Below, piece by piece: positions 17,322-24,558 of a stretch of DNA of 64,000 nt; position 1 is the first letter of the stretch, and every line of letters begins with the position of its first letter. The notes below the pieces were generated by a model. That model searched no databases, was not told the DNA's origin, and saw only the letters and a list, made by a program, of their open reading frames with translations. The DNA is from Allorhizobium paknamense (lineage in GTDB: Bacteria > Pseudomonadota > Alphaproteobacteria > Rhizobiales > Rhizobiaceae), in NCBI RefSeq assembly GCF_030815125.1, contig NZ_JAUSWH010000005.1:1-64000 (forward strand), written 5' to 3'. Position numbers and translations under genes: made by a program.

Positions 17322-17588
17322 GGGTCAAAACTCAATCAGGATGGGTGTTCTGCAAGGCGTATTTTGTGTCTGAGTAGGAGGAAAGGTGCAGGAAATGCCG
17401 ATCATTTTTAAACCTTTCCGACACCCGCAGGCGCAAAATACGCCTTGCCCGAAGGGTTGAGCGGGATGGGCCGACTGATTGCGAACAATGCTCGACAAGG
17501 CCTCAGGGCCTTGCCTTGCGCTTGTTCGCGGCCATTCAATCCCATCCCGTTCAACAGAACACCCATCCTGATTGAGTTTTGACCCTAG
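17319..17588. mobile_element. 270-bp nested inverted-repeat element (MITE-like)
   Basis: Perfect 34-base inverted termini at 17319-17352 and 17555-17588, starting and ending with CTAG. Inside are two further inverted repeats: CAAGGCGTATTTTG with CAAAATACGCCTTG, and TTGAGCGGGATGGG with CCCATCCCGTTCAA. It has no convincing coding frame. This is the design of a non-autonomous transposable or structured element. Confidence 0.75.
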
Positions 17589-17617
17589 GGCCGCACCATG
17601 CCCATGCTGCGAATATA

Positions 17618-17722
17618 CTAGAGCACGTCCGGTGAACACGGGTTCACCGGACGTGCTCTAGGCTTTTGTTTTTACGCATTTCCGGACGAAAAACCGCAAC
17701 TACACTTTTCCTGGAAATGCTC
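17618..17722. repeat. D palindrome plus reversed B element
   Basis: AGAGCACGTCCGGTGAAC...GTTCACCGGACGTGCTCT (D) and a reversed B copy. Its last bases provide the TAG stop of the NepR-like gene. The same D+B pair is at 27671. Confidence 0.75.
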
Positions 17723-17895
17723 TAGGTGACCGGGTTCTTCTTCGCGTCGAGGGCTGCCTGCAATTCCTTGGCCAATTCCAGGATTCGGGGCGGAACGGTC
17801 GCGCTTTCCAACTCATGCAACAGGGTCTGGAGTTTGCTGTCCAGGTCCAACTGGCCGCCGGATGACACTTTAATGTCCTTTGTCTTATCCGTCAT
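17722..17895 (-). CDS. NepR-like anti-sigma factor candidate, 57 residues
   Basis: The reverse strand encodes a 57-residue polar protein beginning MTDKTKDIKVSSGGQLDLD. Its core, KLQTLLHELESATVPPRILE followed by LAKELQ, aligns without gaps to the NepR pattern: a hydrophobic heptad, then VPxR, then LxxLxxxL. NepR sequesters EcfG sigma factors until PhyR removes it. Two usual NepR positions differ (Leu for Tyr, Pro for Asp in VPDR), so it may be a paralogue. An EcfG-like sigma gene lies 2.7 kb away. The stop codon TAG lies inside a short repeat. ATG 17895 has a weak AAGAGA ribosome site. Confidence 0.6.
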   Translation of the reverse strand: MTDKTKDIKVSSGGQLDLDSKLQTLLHELESATVPPRILELAKELQAALDAKKNPVT

Positions 17896-18132
17896 AGGTG
17901 TCTCTTTGCCACGCCGTTGTGGTTTGACTCATTATATCCAATACGCGGCCCTTCAGGGTCTGGATCACACCGATGTCACAAAATTATCGGCGCGCCATCA
18001 GCCCGCACGCTTCATCTGATCAAAAGGCAAAGCTTTTTTACGGCAATGATAACGAAACAACGCGCGTTTTATGCTCAAACACGCTGCTCGACGCACTTTT
18101 CTGCGAGTTTTAACTGATGCGGCGGCCGGCTA

Positions 18133-18408
18133 TTATTCCATGGGTGAAGCGTTCACCCTGACTTTGGCGGCGTAGACAATTATTTTGAGTTCCGCGGCAG
18201 CACTGCCTGCTTCTCGAAAAGCACGATTGGGGACGGCTCCCGGATCCTCCTGACCGTCCCGGAAGACACTGTCGGCTTCCAGCTGCTGAACAAGGCGCTC
18301 AAATGCCCCTTGCCCCTGCAATCCGGCCGTCAGGAGCCCAATCAGCAATTCCCGATGGGCATTCATACGGCCTTGAAGGTCGAACGAGGTATCTTCCTTG
18401 TCTGTCAT
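18133..18408 (-). CDS. Hypothetical 91-residue protein coupled to glgA
   Basis: Starts MTDKEDTSFDLQGRMNAHRE and is mostly helical and acidic, ending VYAAKVRVNASPME. No domain recognised. Its ATG overlaps the glgA stop (ATGA), so it is the last gene of the DUF2934-glgA transcript. The open frame extends upstream within glgA but that part is an overlap artefact. Confidence 0.65.
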   Translation of the reverse strand: MTDKEDTSFDLQGRMNAHRELLIGLLTAGLQGQGAFERLVQQLEADSVFRDGQEDPGAVPNRAFREAGSAAAELKIIVYAAKVRVNASPME

Positions 18409-19880
18409 GACAGTAGCCTTCGGGCGGGTGGATTCTTCCGCACAACCGGTTGCTTGACGAGATTGCCGTAAAGATTTGCATATTGCTCGGCGCTGCGCTC
18501 CCAACTGTAATTGGCACGCATGGCCTGAATTTGCAGGCGCCGCCATTCCTTTGGTGAGGCATAGGCATGCAGGGCGCGCCGGAGCGCATGACGCAAGCCC
18601 TCCGTGGTCACGGGGTGAAACTGGAAGCCGGTGGCCGCCTTGGCGGAGAGAGCCGCGTCATTGGCATCGATAATGGTTTCCGCCAGTCCGCCGGTGCGGG
18701 CCACCACGGGCACGCAGCCATATCGCAGGGCATATAGCTGGGTGAGGCCGCAAGGTTCGAAACGCGATGGCTGGATGACAGAATCAGCGCCGCCGTGAAG
18801 CCGATGCGCTGTTTCCTCATCATAGCCGATCTGGACCGCCATCCGGCCCGGATAGCGATCGGCAACCGCCTTCAACTGTTCTTCAATCTCGTGATCACCC
18901 TGGCCAAGGATGATGAGCTTGCCGCCGCCATGAATGATTTCATCAGCGGCTTCCGCCAGCATATCCATGCCCTTCTGCCAGGTCAGGCGTGTCACGGCGG
19001 CAAAAAGCGGGCCATCGTCATTGTTCAGGCCGAAGCTGTTTTGCAGCTCCATTTTGTTCAGGCGCTTGAGGCTGATGGTTTTCTGATCGAAACGGGCAAA
19101 GAGATGCGGATCCTGCAACGGATCCCAGATCTCGGTATCGATGCCGTTGACGATCCCCCACAGCTTGCTGCGCCGGGCAGCAAGGACGCCTTCCAGGCCC
19201 ATGCCGAAGCGTGCGGTGAGGATTTCTCGAGCATAGGTGGGGCTGACGGCCGTTATGATGTCTGCGGTCATCAATCCGCCCTTGAGATAGCAGATATCGC
19301 CATAATATTCGAGGCACTCGGTGCTGAAGACCGAAGGTGGCAGGCCGATGGACGACAGGAGAGACGAGGAAAACTGTCCTTGAAAGGCAAGGTTGTGAAT
19401 GGTGAGCACCACGGGCACCTTGCAATCCATCTCCCGCATGTAGACGGAGGTCAGGGCGGTTTGCCAATCATGGGTGTGAACGAGGTCTGGCTGCCAGCCA
19501 GGCAAGCTACCGGCGGCAATCTCAGCCGCCGCAAGGCACAGGACGGCAAAGCGCCGCCAGTTGTCGGGGTGATCATGACCGTTATCGGCGATGTAAGGTC
19601 CGCCGGGGCGATCGAAGAGTGCAGGAGCGTCCAGAAGAAAAAGCTCCAGGCCTTCGATTTCCACCGCATACAGTGACGCCGTTTCGCCAAGCAGATCCTC
19701 GAATTCGATCAGTGGCGGGCAATCTCTGATCAACGCCCGAAGTGGGCGATAGGCGGGGACAAGAGTACGGGTGGAAATGCCAAACCGTGTCAGCGCCTTG
19801 GGTAAGGCGCCTGTTACGTCTGCCAGACCACCGGTTTTGATGAGGGGAAAAATTTCCGATGTTACGGAAAGAACCTGCAT
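18405..19880 (-). CDS. glgA: Glycogen synthase (ADP-glucose type)
   Basis: A 491-residue GT5 enzyme that extends alpha-1,4-glucan with ADP-glucose. Motifs: SEIFPLIKTGGLADVTGALP (the KTGGL substrate loop), HTHDWQTAL, TIHNLAFQG, the GIVNGIDTEIWDP hinge, and the C-terminal domain RFEPCGLTQLYALRYGCVP and GGLAETI. ATG 19880 has AGGAA upstream and matches family length; the frame is open further upstream. It is preceded by a DUF2934 gene under a GGAAC-N17-CGTT promoter motif, and no other glg gene is next to it, so it looks like a stress-linked copy rather than part of the main glg operon. Confidence 0.96.
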   Translation of the reverse strand: MQVLSVTSEIFPLIKTGGLADVTGALPKALTRFGISTRTLVPAYRPLRALIRDCPPLIEFEDLLGETASLYAVEIEGLELFLLDAPALFDRPGGPYIADNGHDHPDNWRRFAVLCLAAAEIAAGSLPGWQPDLVHTHDWQTALTSVYMREMDCKVPVVLTIHNLAFQGQFSSSLLSSIGLPPSVFSTECLEYYGDICYLKGGLMTADIITAVSPTYAREILTARFGMGLEGVLAARRSKLWGIVNGIDTEIWDPLQDPHLFARFDQKTISLKRLNKMELQNSFGLNNDDGPLFAAVTRLTWQKGMDMLAEAADEIIHGGGKLIILGQGDHEIEEQLKAVADRYPGRMAVQIGYDEETAHRLHGGADSVIQPSRFEPCGLTQLYALRYGCVPVVARTGGLAETIIDANDAALSAKAATGFQFHPVTTEGLRHALRRALHAYASPKEWRRLQIQAMRANYSWERSAEQYANLYGNLVKQPVVRKNPPARRLLS

Positions 19881-19974
19881 GGGCGGTTCCTGATTTCGGC
19901 CATTGCGGCCCGGCATGTAACGCAGTTTGGGCCCGGTTTCTTCAGCGTTTTCGCAATGGCTGAGCGGCCTCATT

Positions 19975-20247
19975 CTACGAACCCTTTCTGCTACGCTTCG
20001 GCTTTGTTACAGGAACGGGATCCTGCGGGACATCGGCCATTTCTGCCTCCGGGCTCTGGCGCACGTCAGCGGCATTCTGGACGCGGCGGCGCGTACCGGC
20101 CTTGGTTTTCGCCGCAGACTGCGAGAGGGCTTGATATTCCTGATAGGCCTGATCCCAATGGATCGCGTCGCGGCCATGTGGGCGGCCCTCTTCTTCCCAA
20201 AGCGCGTAGGCCCTTTTTTCTACCCACTCCTTGTCGAATGGCTTCAT
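19975..20247 (-). CDS. DUF2934 family protein
   Basis: A 90-residue basic protein with the DUF2934 core: RAYALWEEEGRPHGRDAIHW followed by DQAYQEY. The tail is a low-complexity, lysine- and proline-rich stretch. ATG 20247 has GGGAGACAGGAA upstream. The promoter motif GGAAC-N17-CGTT ends 27 bases before the start, an ideal distance. Function of DUF2934 is not known; it is frequently a stress-regulon gene in rhizobia. glgA follows 94 bases downstream. Confidence 0.88.
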   Translation of the reverse strand: MKPFDKEWVEKRAYALWEEEGRPHGRDAIHWDQAYQEYQALSQSAAKTKAGTRRRVQNAADVRQSPEAEMADVPQDPVPVTKPKRSRKGS

Positions 20248-20273
20248 TTCCTGTCTCCCGTTATGCGCTCTAG

Positions 20274-20299
20274 AACGCAGGATTGGCGATAAGTGTTCC
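20274..20299 (-). promoter_or_regulatory. EcfG-type promoter of DUF2934-glgA operon
   Basis: Reverse strand: GGAAC (20295-20299), 17-base spacer, CGTT (20274-20277), 26 bases before ATG 20247. Confidence 0.82.
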
Positions 20300-20480
20300 G
20301 TTCGGGGGTCGGCATATTTTGCGTTTTGTGCAACGCAAAAGCAATTTAAAATTGATTTATTTTCAATTAATAAAGCTCATGAAAAAGTGATCATGCAGTC
20401 ACTCTCCTGAAAAGTTGACAGCGTTGACACCTGTCAACCATCCTGCAGACTTTGCCATCCAGCTTTTTTTGTAACACGCG

Positions 20481-20505
20481 GGAACTCCCGCAAGCTGCTC
20501 GCGTT
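20481..20505 (+). promoter_or_regulatory. EcfG-type promoter of the sigma factor gene
   Basis: GGAAC 20481-20485, 16-base spacer, CGTT 20502-20505. It is 135 bases upstream of ATG 20641. It implies that the sigma factor activates its own gene. Confidence 0.75.
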
Positions 20506-20534
20506 TAACGCGGGTGTTGAGGATGCCCTGAGTG

Positions 20535-20586
20535 TGTTTCCATGTTTCCGGGGGAAAACCGGTTCGCACTTTTCCTGGAAACACCT
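20535..20586. repeat. Reversed B element before the sigma factor gene
   Basis: Reversed B copy (GTTTCCATGTTTCCGGGGGA ... TTTTCCTGGAAAC) between the EcfG promoter and the sigma start. Confidence 0.6.
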
Positions 20587-20640
20587 TGGCGATACCATGA
20601 AACTGGAAGGACAGCAGGCTTGCCGAAGCGTGCCGCGGAT

Positions 20641-21132
20641 ATGACTGATCCTGATGCCGTAGTGGAATTGATCCCAGCCCTGCGCGCTTTTGCGCGCACC
20701 TTTTGCCGACGGCAAGAGGACGCCGATGATCTTGTTCAGGAAACGCTGGCCAAGGCTCTGGCCAATCTCGACAAGTTTGAGCCCGGCACAAGGCTGAAAT
20801 CCTGGCTCTTTACCATTATGCGAAACACCTTCTGCACGCGGGCCAAGAAAAGCAGCCGGGAAACGGTGGGAATTGACGACGTGCTTTCCGACAGCCTCAC
20901 CACGCAGGCCAATCAGGAATGGTCGGTTCAGTCGGATGAGGTGAGGCGGGCGCTGAACCGGCTACCGCTTCATCATCGGGAGGTTGTCATTCTGGTGGTC
21001 ATGCTGGGTGAACGATATGAAGATGCTGCAGCAATTTGCGGTTGCCCTATTGGCACGGTCAAGAGCCGCCTGAACCGCGCGAGGCAGCAGTTGCGCCAGG
21101 AATTGGGCGTGGCCGACGAAGACGATTTCTGA
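20641..21132 (+). CDS. ECF sigma factor, EcfG-like
   Basis: A 163-residue ECF sigma factor with region 2 (DDLVQETLAKALANLDKFEP then RLKSWLFTIMRNTF) and region 4 (LPLHHREVVILVVMLGERYE, then AAAICGCPIGTVKSRLNRAR). Region 4 and the FxPGTxLxxWLFTIxRN segment resemble the EcfG group that drives the alphaproteobacterial general stress response. It is preceded by its own GGAAC-N16-CGTT motif, implying positive autoregulation. The ATG at 20641 lacks a clear ribosome site; a TTG at 20620 is an alternative. Canonical phyR is not in the window. A family-A repeat starts six bases after the stop. Confidence 0.9.
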   Translation: MTDPDAVVELIPALRAFARTFCRRQEDADDLVQETLAKALANLDKFEPGTRLKSWLFTIMRNTFCTRAKKSSRETVGIDDVLSDSLTTQANQEWSVQSDEVRRALNRLPLHHREVVILVVMLGERYEDAAAICGCPIGTVKSRLNRARQQLRQELGVADEDDF

Positions 21133-21137
21133 TGTTA

Positions 21138-21257
21138 TACGAACGGTCATTGAAGATGACCGTTCGTATTCCCCTTTCGAATATCTCAAGCCCTTGATGC
21201 ATTTGAGATATTCGAAATTCTTTCAAGGCGAGGATGCGTTGGCATCTTCGAGCCGTG
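21138..21257. repeat. Family-A three-hairpin repeat after the sigma factor gene
   Basis: Same three-hairpin plan as at 6672, beginning six bases after the stop codon. Confidence 0.85.
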
Positions 21258-21296
21258 GTGTTCTTATCGCCTGACGTTGTCGAGAGCAGCGGACGC

Positions 21297-21322
21297 GCCG
21301 GGGCTTTGCCCCGGCTTTTTTT
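21297..21322 (+). terminator. Intrinsic terminator
   Basis: A GC stem GCCGGGG/CCCCGGC with a short loop followed by seven T. It lies 165 bases after the sigma factor stop, beyond a family-A repeat; it could end the sigma transcript or a small RNA. Confidence 0.75.
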
Positions 21323-21396
21323 GTATTTCTGGGAGAAGTGGAATCCGATTTTCGTCTGGAAATTCCCAAAAACAAAGAGTTAGGGCGTGAAACGTT

Positions 21397-22365
21397 TTAA
21401 CGGGGGCCGATCACCTGATCGACCAGTTTGGCGACCGAGATCATCATTTCACTTTCACCGATGAAGCCCTGCTCCAACAGCAATCTCCGGGCCCAGCGCG
21501 TAGCCGCCTGGGCGGGTGGCAGGGTTTGCGGCCATGCAGCCCCCGGGGGCAGGATGCCGAGAAGCGCATTGATCCGGCCACGCGAAAGGCACAACCTTTG
21601 ATCTTCCCGCGACGTGCCAAGTGCAAGGCTGAGAAACTCCCCCTCCTCCCGGCTTTGATGGATATGGCTGACGATATCGAGACGCACTCCACCCTCGAGT
21701 TCCATCTGCACCTCTATCCGCTCGGGGCTCGGCTCGCCAACGGTCAAGGACGTCACTGCCGGATGGTCCAGAAGCCAGAGCGGCAGATCGATGAGATGAT
21801 GCCAGAATTCGGCAAGCCTCACATGACGGGCCTCGGCATCCTCTAACGGTGTGGCAAGATGCGCATCGATACGGATGCGGTTGACGGCGCCCAGGGATCC
21901 CTGCCTGAACTGTTGGCGCAGGCCCGCCGCTCGGTCGTTGTCGCGATAGGCGAAATCCACCTGCAGGCACCTGTCGAGGGAGCGGGCAGCATCGACAACA
22001 GCCTGCACCTCATCAGCGCAGCGACCGATGGGACGCAGGCAAAATACTGGCAGAAATCGCGCCAGTGCCAGAAGACTATGTTCGGCATTGCTGACGCTGT
22101 TGCTGCCGATGACCACGGCATCCAGTTCCCGGGCGAGGAGCCCGGAAAGATCGAGCGTCCGCTCCGCCTCAGGTGCCAGGGCGAGCGCCGCCTGCGCGCG
22201 AGCGGGTTCAGTCTCGCCGATTGCAGAGATTTCGAGAAAATCCGTCCGTGACAAGGCCGTCATGCATTCCCGGGCTGCACGGCCTGCGCCCAGCATGCCA
22301 AGGCGCAGCCGGCTGTCCGCTTCGAGCGCAAGCGCGGCGCGCCCATTGATAACCGTCATATTCAT
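21397..22365 (-). CDS. Gfo/Idh/MocA-family oxidoreductase
   Basis: A 322-residue NAD(P)-binding protein. The N-terminal Rossmann motif is LGMLGAGRAARECM; a region with FCLRPIGRCADEV stands where the catalytic EKP usually is, and here the Lys is replaced. The C-terminal half contains HLIDLPLWLLDHPA, as in dehydrogenase-type members. The missing EKP lysine suggests an altered or lost dehydrogenase activity. It is monocistronic, and no substrate is implied by neighbours. Two ATGs (22365 and 22359) are possible starts. Confidence 0.8.
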   Translation of the reverse strand: MNMTVINGRAALALEADSRLRLGMLGAGRAARECMTALSRTDFLEISAIGETEPARAQAALALAPEAERTLDLSGLLARELDAVVIGSNSVSNAEHSLLALARFLPVFCLRPIGRCADEVQAVVDAARSLDRCLQVDFAYRDNDRAAGLRQQFRQGSLGAVNRIRIDAHLATPLEDAEARHVRLAEFWHHLIDLPLWLLDHPAVTSLTVGEPSPERIEVQMELEGGVRLDIVSHIHQSREEGEFLSLALGTSREDQRLCLSRGRINALLGILPPGAAWPQTLPPAQAATRWARRLLLEQGFIGESEMMISVAKLVDQVIGPR

Positions 22366-22614
22366 CGAAGATCCTTGAGCATTTCACAAGAAAGTACAGG
22401 CGTGGATTGGTTTCCAGCGTTCCAGCGGCAAAGGCTTTTTAACTGTTGCGGCCCTTTCGACCGGGTCAGCATGACCGGCAAAAGCGGCAGGATGGAGTCA
22501 CCTGGCGTATTTGCCTTGGTGTGAAGGAAAGGGATGGGAATGGAACATTGCTCTTCGGGCTCCTTCAAGGGATCGGCGGCGCGACCCAGCGCCGGTTAAC
22601 TCGGGGAAAGGCGA

Positions 22615-23196
22615 TTAGTTCCCGGTGTTTTCGGCAATTTCGTCTTCCCGTGTCAGAAGAAAGAAAAAAGGCCGATCAAAATCCCGATAATCCATCAGTC
22701 CCAGACAGCGTCGCCCGTCGATCCGGCGAAAGTGATCGACGATCGGCTTCTCATCATAGATCATCGCCGCGCTAACGGTGCCACCCAGTGCTACCGGCCG
22801 CAAACGGGCCTTCGGGCGGGAAGCCGCAAACAGCCTGCCGCCATTGCGGACCAGCCAATGACCCGGGGCATGGTCGAACAACCAACGCTGGGCGGCGATC
22901 AATCGCAGGGGAATGAAAAACGGATTGAGAGGATAAAAGCCGAAGACGTCTTTCATCATCAGCGGATGACCTTCCTCGGCGGACAGAAACCATTTTCCGT
23001 ACCAGCCGAATTTCGGCAGCATGCCATCCAGGGGATGAGAGGTCGTCAACTCGCTGCCGGACCATCGGCCAACCATATCCTCCACTTCCATGGCGGGAAG
23101 GCTGAGAAAGCGGGAAATAGCAGCTTCCGCAGCAAGACCATGATCCTGCCAATCTATCAGCCATGGGTCGGCGTCACGGGTGATCTTCACATCCAT
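22615..23196 (-). CDS. DUF4334 / GXWXG domain protein
   Basis: About 193 residues with the GXWXG motif (MVGRWSGSEL, then KFGWYGKWF) and the C-terminal DUF4334 region (AMIYDEKPIVDHFRRID and LGLMDYRD). Function of this family is not established. ATG 23196 has an SD-like AAGGGAG about 16 bases upstream; a TTG at 23223 is an alternative. A GGAAC-N16-CGTT motif ends 50 bases upstream and faces the topoisomerase promoter, so both are probably EcfG-dependent. Confidence 0.85.
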   Translation of the reverse strand: MDVKITRDADPWLIDWQDHGLAAEAAISRFLSLPAMEVEDMVGRWSGSELTTSHPLDGMLPKFGWYGKWFLSAEEGHPLMMKDVFGFYPLNPFFIPLRLIAAQRWLFDHAPGHWLVRNGGRLFAASRPKARLRPVALGGTVSAAMIYDEKPIVDHFRRIDGRRCLGLMDYRDFDRPFFFLLTREDEIAENTGN

Positions 23197-23246
23197 CGGC
23201 GGCGTCTTGCGCTCCCTTCTCAAGATGCTGCTATATCCTGGCAGAC

Positions 23247-23271
23247 AACGGCAAGGGGCAGCATTTGTTCC
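23247..23271 (-). promoter_or_regulatory. EcfG-type promoter of the DUF4334 gene
   Basis: Reverse strand: GGAAC (23267-23271), 16-base spacer, CGTT (23247-23250), 50 bases before ATG 23196. Confidence 0.8.
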
Positions 23272-23278
23272 CGGCCTG

Positions 23279-23303
23279 GGAACCGGCTGCGGTTGAGCGG
23301 GTT
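23279..23303 (+). promoter_or_regulatory. EcfG-type promoter of topoisomerase IB
   Basis: GGAAC 23279-23283, 16-base spacer, GGTT 23300-23303, nine bases before ATG 23313. It is divergent from the DUF4334 promoter. Confidence 0.65.
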
Positions 23304-23312
23304 ACTCCCGCC

Positions 23313-24380
23313 ATGACAATAGTATCTGCGATGTCTCCCCTTCTCGAAGAACTGGACCTGGTAGGCCTGGTCTATGTCAGTGACGGCGAACCGGGCATTC
23401 GCCGGATCAGGCGGGGGCGCGGCTTCTGCTACAAGCTTCCTGACGGCGTTCTTCTCAAGAATCCGGAGATGCTGAAACGTATCACTTCGCTCGGTCTGCC
23501 CCCGGCCTATCGCGATGTCTGGATCTGCCTCGATCCGCGCGGTCATCTTCAGGCGACCGGCTTTGATCAGAGAGGGCGCAAGCAATATCGTTATCATCCG
23601 GATTGGCAGAACTGGCGCTCCCAGCTGAAATTTCAGGATCTTGCCGCCTTTGCGGAAGTCCTGCCCCGGATGCGTCGTCAGATTGACCGGGATCTCGCAG
23701 ACCCGAAGGATGATCCTACCTTTCTTCTCGCAGCCCTGGCTGCGCTGCTCGATGCCAGCCATATCCGTGTCGGCAATCAGTCCTATGCGCGTGAAAATCA
23801 GACCTATGGCGCAACGACGCTTCTCAAACGGCACCTGAGCTTCGGTGAAGATGGGATACTCCTGAAGTTTACGGCAAAAGGCGGCAAGAAGGTGCACCGC
23901 CGGCTGAAACATCCCAAGCTTCAGCGAATCCTGGAGGAAATTGCCGATTTGCCGGGACGCGAACTCTTCTCCTATGTCGATGAGCATGGCGCCCTGCACC
24001 GGATCGACTCTGGCCGCTTGAATGCCTATCTCGGTGATATTGCCGGCCAGCCTGTGTCGGCCAAAACCTTTCGGACCTGGGGTGGCACGCTTGCCGGTTT
24101 CCGCGCGGCATTTTCTGCCCTACGGCAGGAGCGTGTGCCCACCATCAAAGATATCTGCACCGCAGCTGCCGAAGCGCTGCACAACACGCCGGCCATCTGT
24201 AGAACAAGCTATGTTCACCCGCATGTGCTGGCGCTGTCGGAGGTCAAGGATGCGGACAAAAGGCGGGCAGTGGTGGAGCACCTTGAGGCCGTGAAGCCAA
24301 AGTCGGAGCAGAAAGCCGATGAGGCAAGGCTTGCCCTTTATCTGGCGGATGCGACGCAATTGCTTGACATTCCTGCATGA
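23313..24380 (+). CDS. DNA topoisomerase IB (poxvirus type)
   Basis: A 355-residue type IB topoisomerase that relaxes supercoils through a 3'-phosphotyrosine. N-terminal domain: PPAYRDVWICLDPRGHLQAT and GRKQYRYHPDW. Catalytic domain: IRVGNQSYARENQTYGATTL with the active-site Arg, FTAKGGKKVHR, FRTWGGTLAGF, and the nucleophile Tyr in CRTSYVHPHVL near residue 300. Bacterial copies are often in stress regulons. The GGAAC-N16-GGTT motif ends nine bases before ATG 23313, so the message would be nearly leaderless; ATG 23331 is the alternative. Confidence 0.95.
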   Translation: MTIVSAMSPLLEELDLVGLVYVSDGEPGIRRIRRGRGFCYKLPDGVLLKNPEMLKRITSLGLPPAYRDVWICLDPRGHLQATGFDQRGRKQYRYHPDWQNWRSQLKFQDLAAFAEVLPRMRRQIDRDLADPKDDPTFLLAALAALLDASHIRVGNQSYARENQTYGATTLLKRHLSFGEDGILLKFTAKGGKKVHRRLKHPKLQRILEEIADLPGRELFSYVDEHGALHRIDSGRLNAYLGDIAGQPVSAKTFRTWGGTLAGFRAAFSALRQERVPTIKDICTAAAEALHNTPAICRTSYVHPHVLALSEVKDADKRRAVVEHLEAVKPKSEQKADEARLALYLADATQLLDIPA

Positions 24381-24558
24381 CTGACCTGCGCAAGAGAGAA
24401 ATTGCATGCTGCGGCAGTTTGCCCTAGGTTCGGCCAGCCAAGAGCATTTCCAGAAATTCTGCCTGCGGTTTTTCCCGGAACATGCATGAGAACAAGAACT
24501 TCAGGCTGATCCGACAACCCGCACGATCGGACAGGCCGCGGAATCGGCTGGTTTTCCT

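Larger units (their letters stand above)
20248..20640. other. 393-base divergent region before the DUF2934-glgA and sigma genes
   Basis: No gene. It contains two EcfG-type promoters facing away from each other, an AT-rich stretch (20340-20390), a TTGACAGCGTTGACACCTGT block at 20414 and a B repeat. Confidence 0.6.

Noticed and set aside
17325..17639. 104-codon reverse frame over the inverted-repeat element
   Set aside because: It lies inside the 34-bp inverted termini and nested hairpins; similar frames in rhizobial repeats are spurious annotations.
21258..21322. Small RNA ending at the terminator at 21297
   Set aside because: The terminator is good but no promoter could be seen between the repeat and the hairpin; read-through from the sigma gene explains it.
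22362..22568. 68-codon frame running into the Gfo/Idh start
   Set aside because: TTG start, no domain, and composition unlike coding sequence. It could be a leader peptide but nothing supports it.
22600..22622. GGAAC-N16-AGTT at the end of the DUF4334 gene as a promoter for the Gfo/Idh gene
   Set aside because: It lies inside the upstream coding region, 240 bases from the start, and has the weakest -10 form, as expected by chance.
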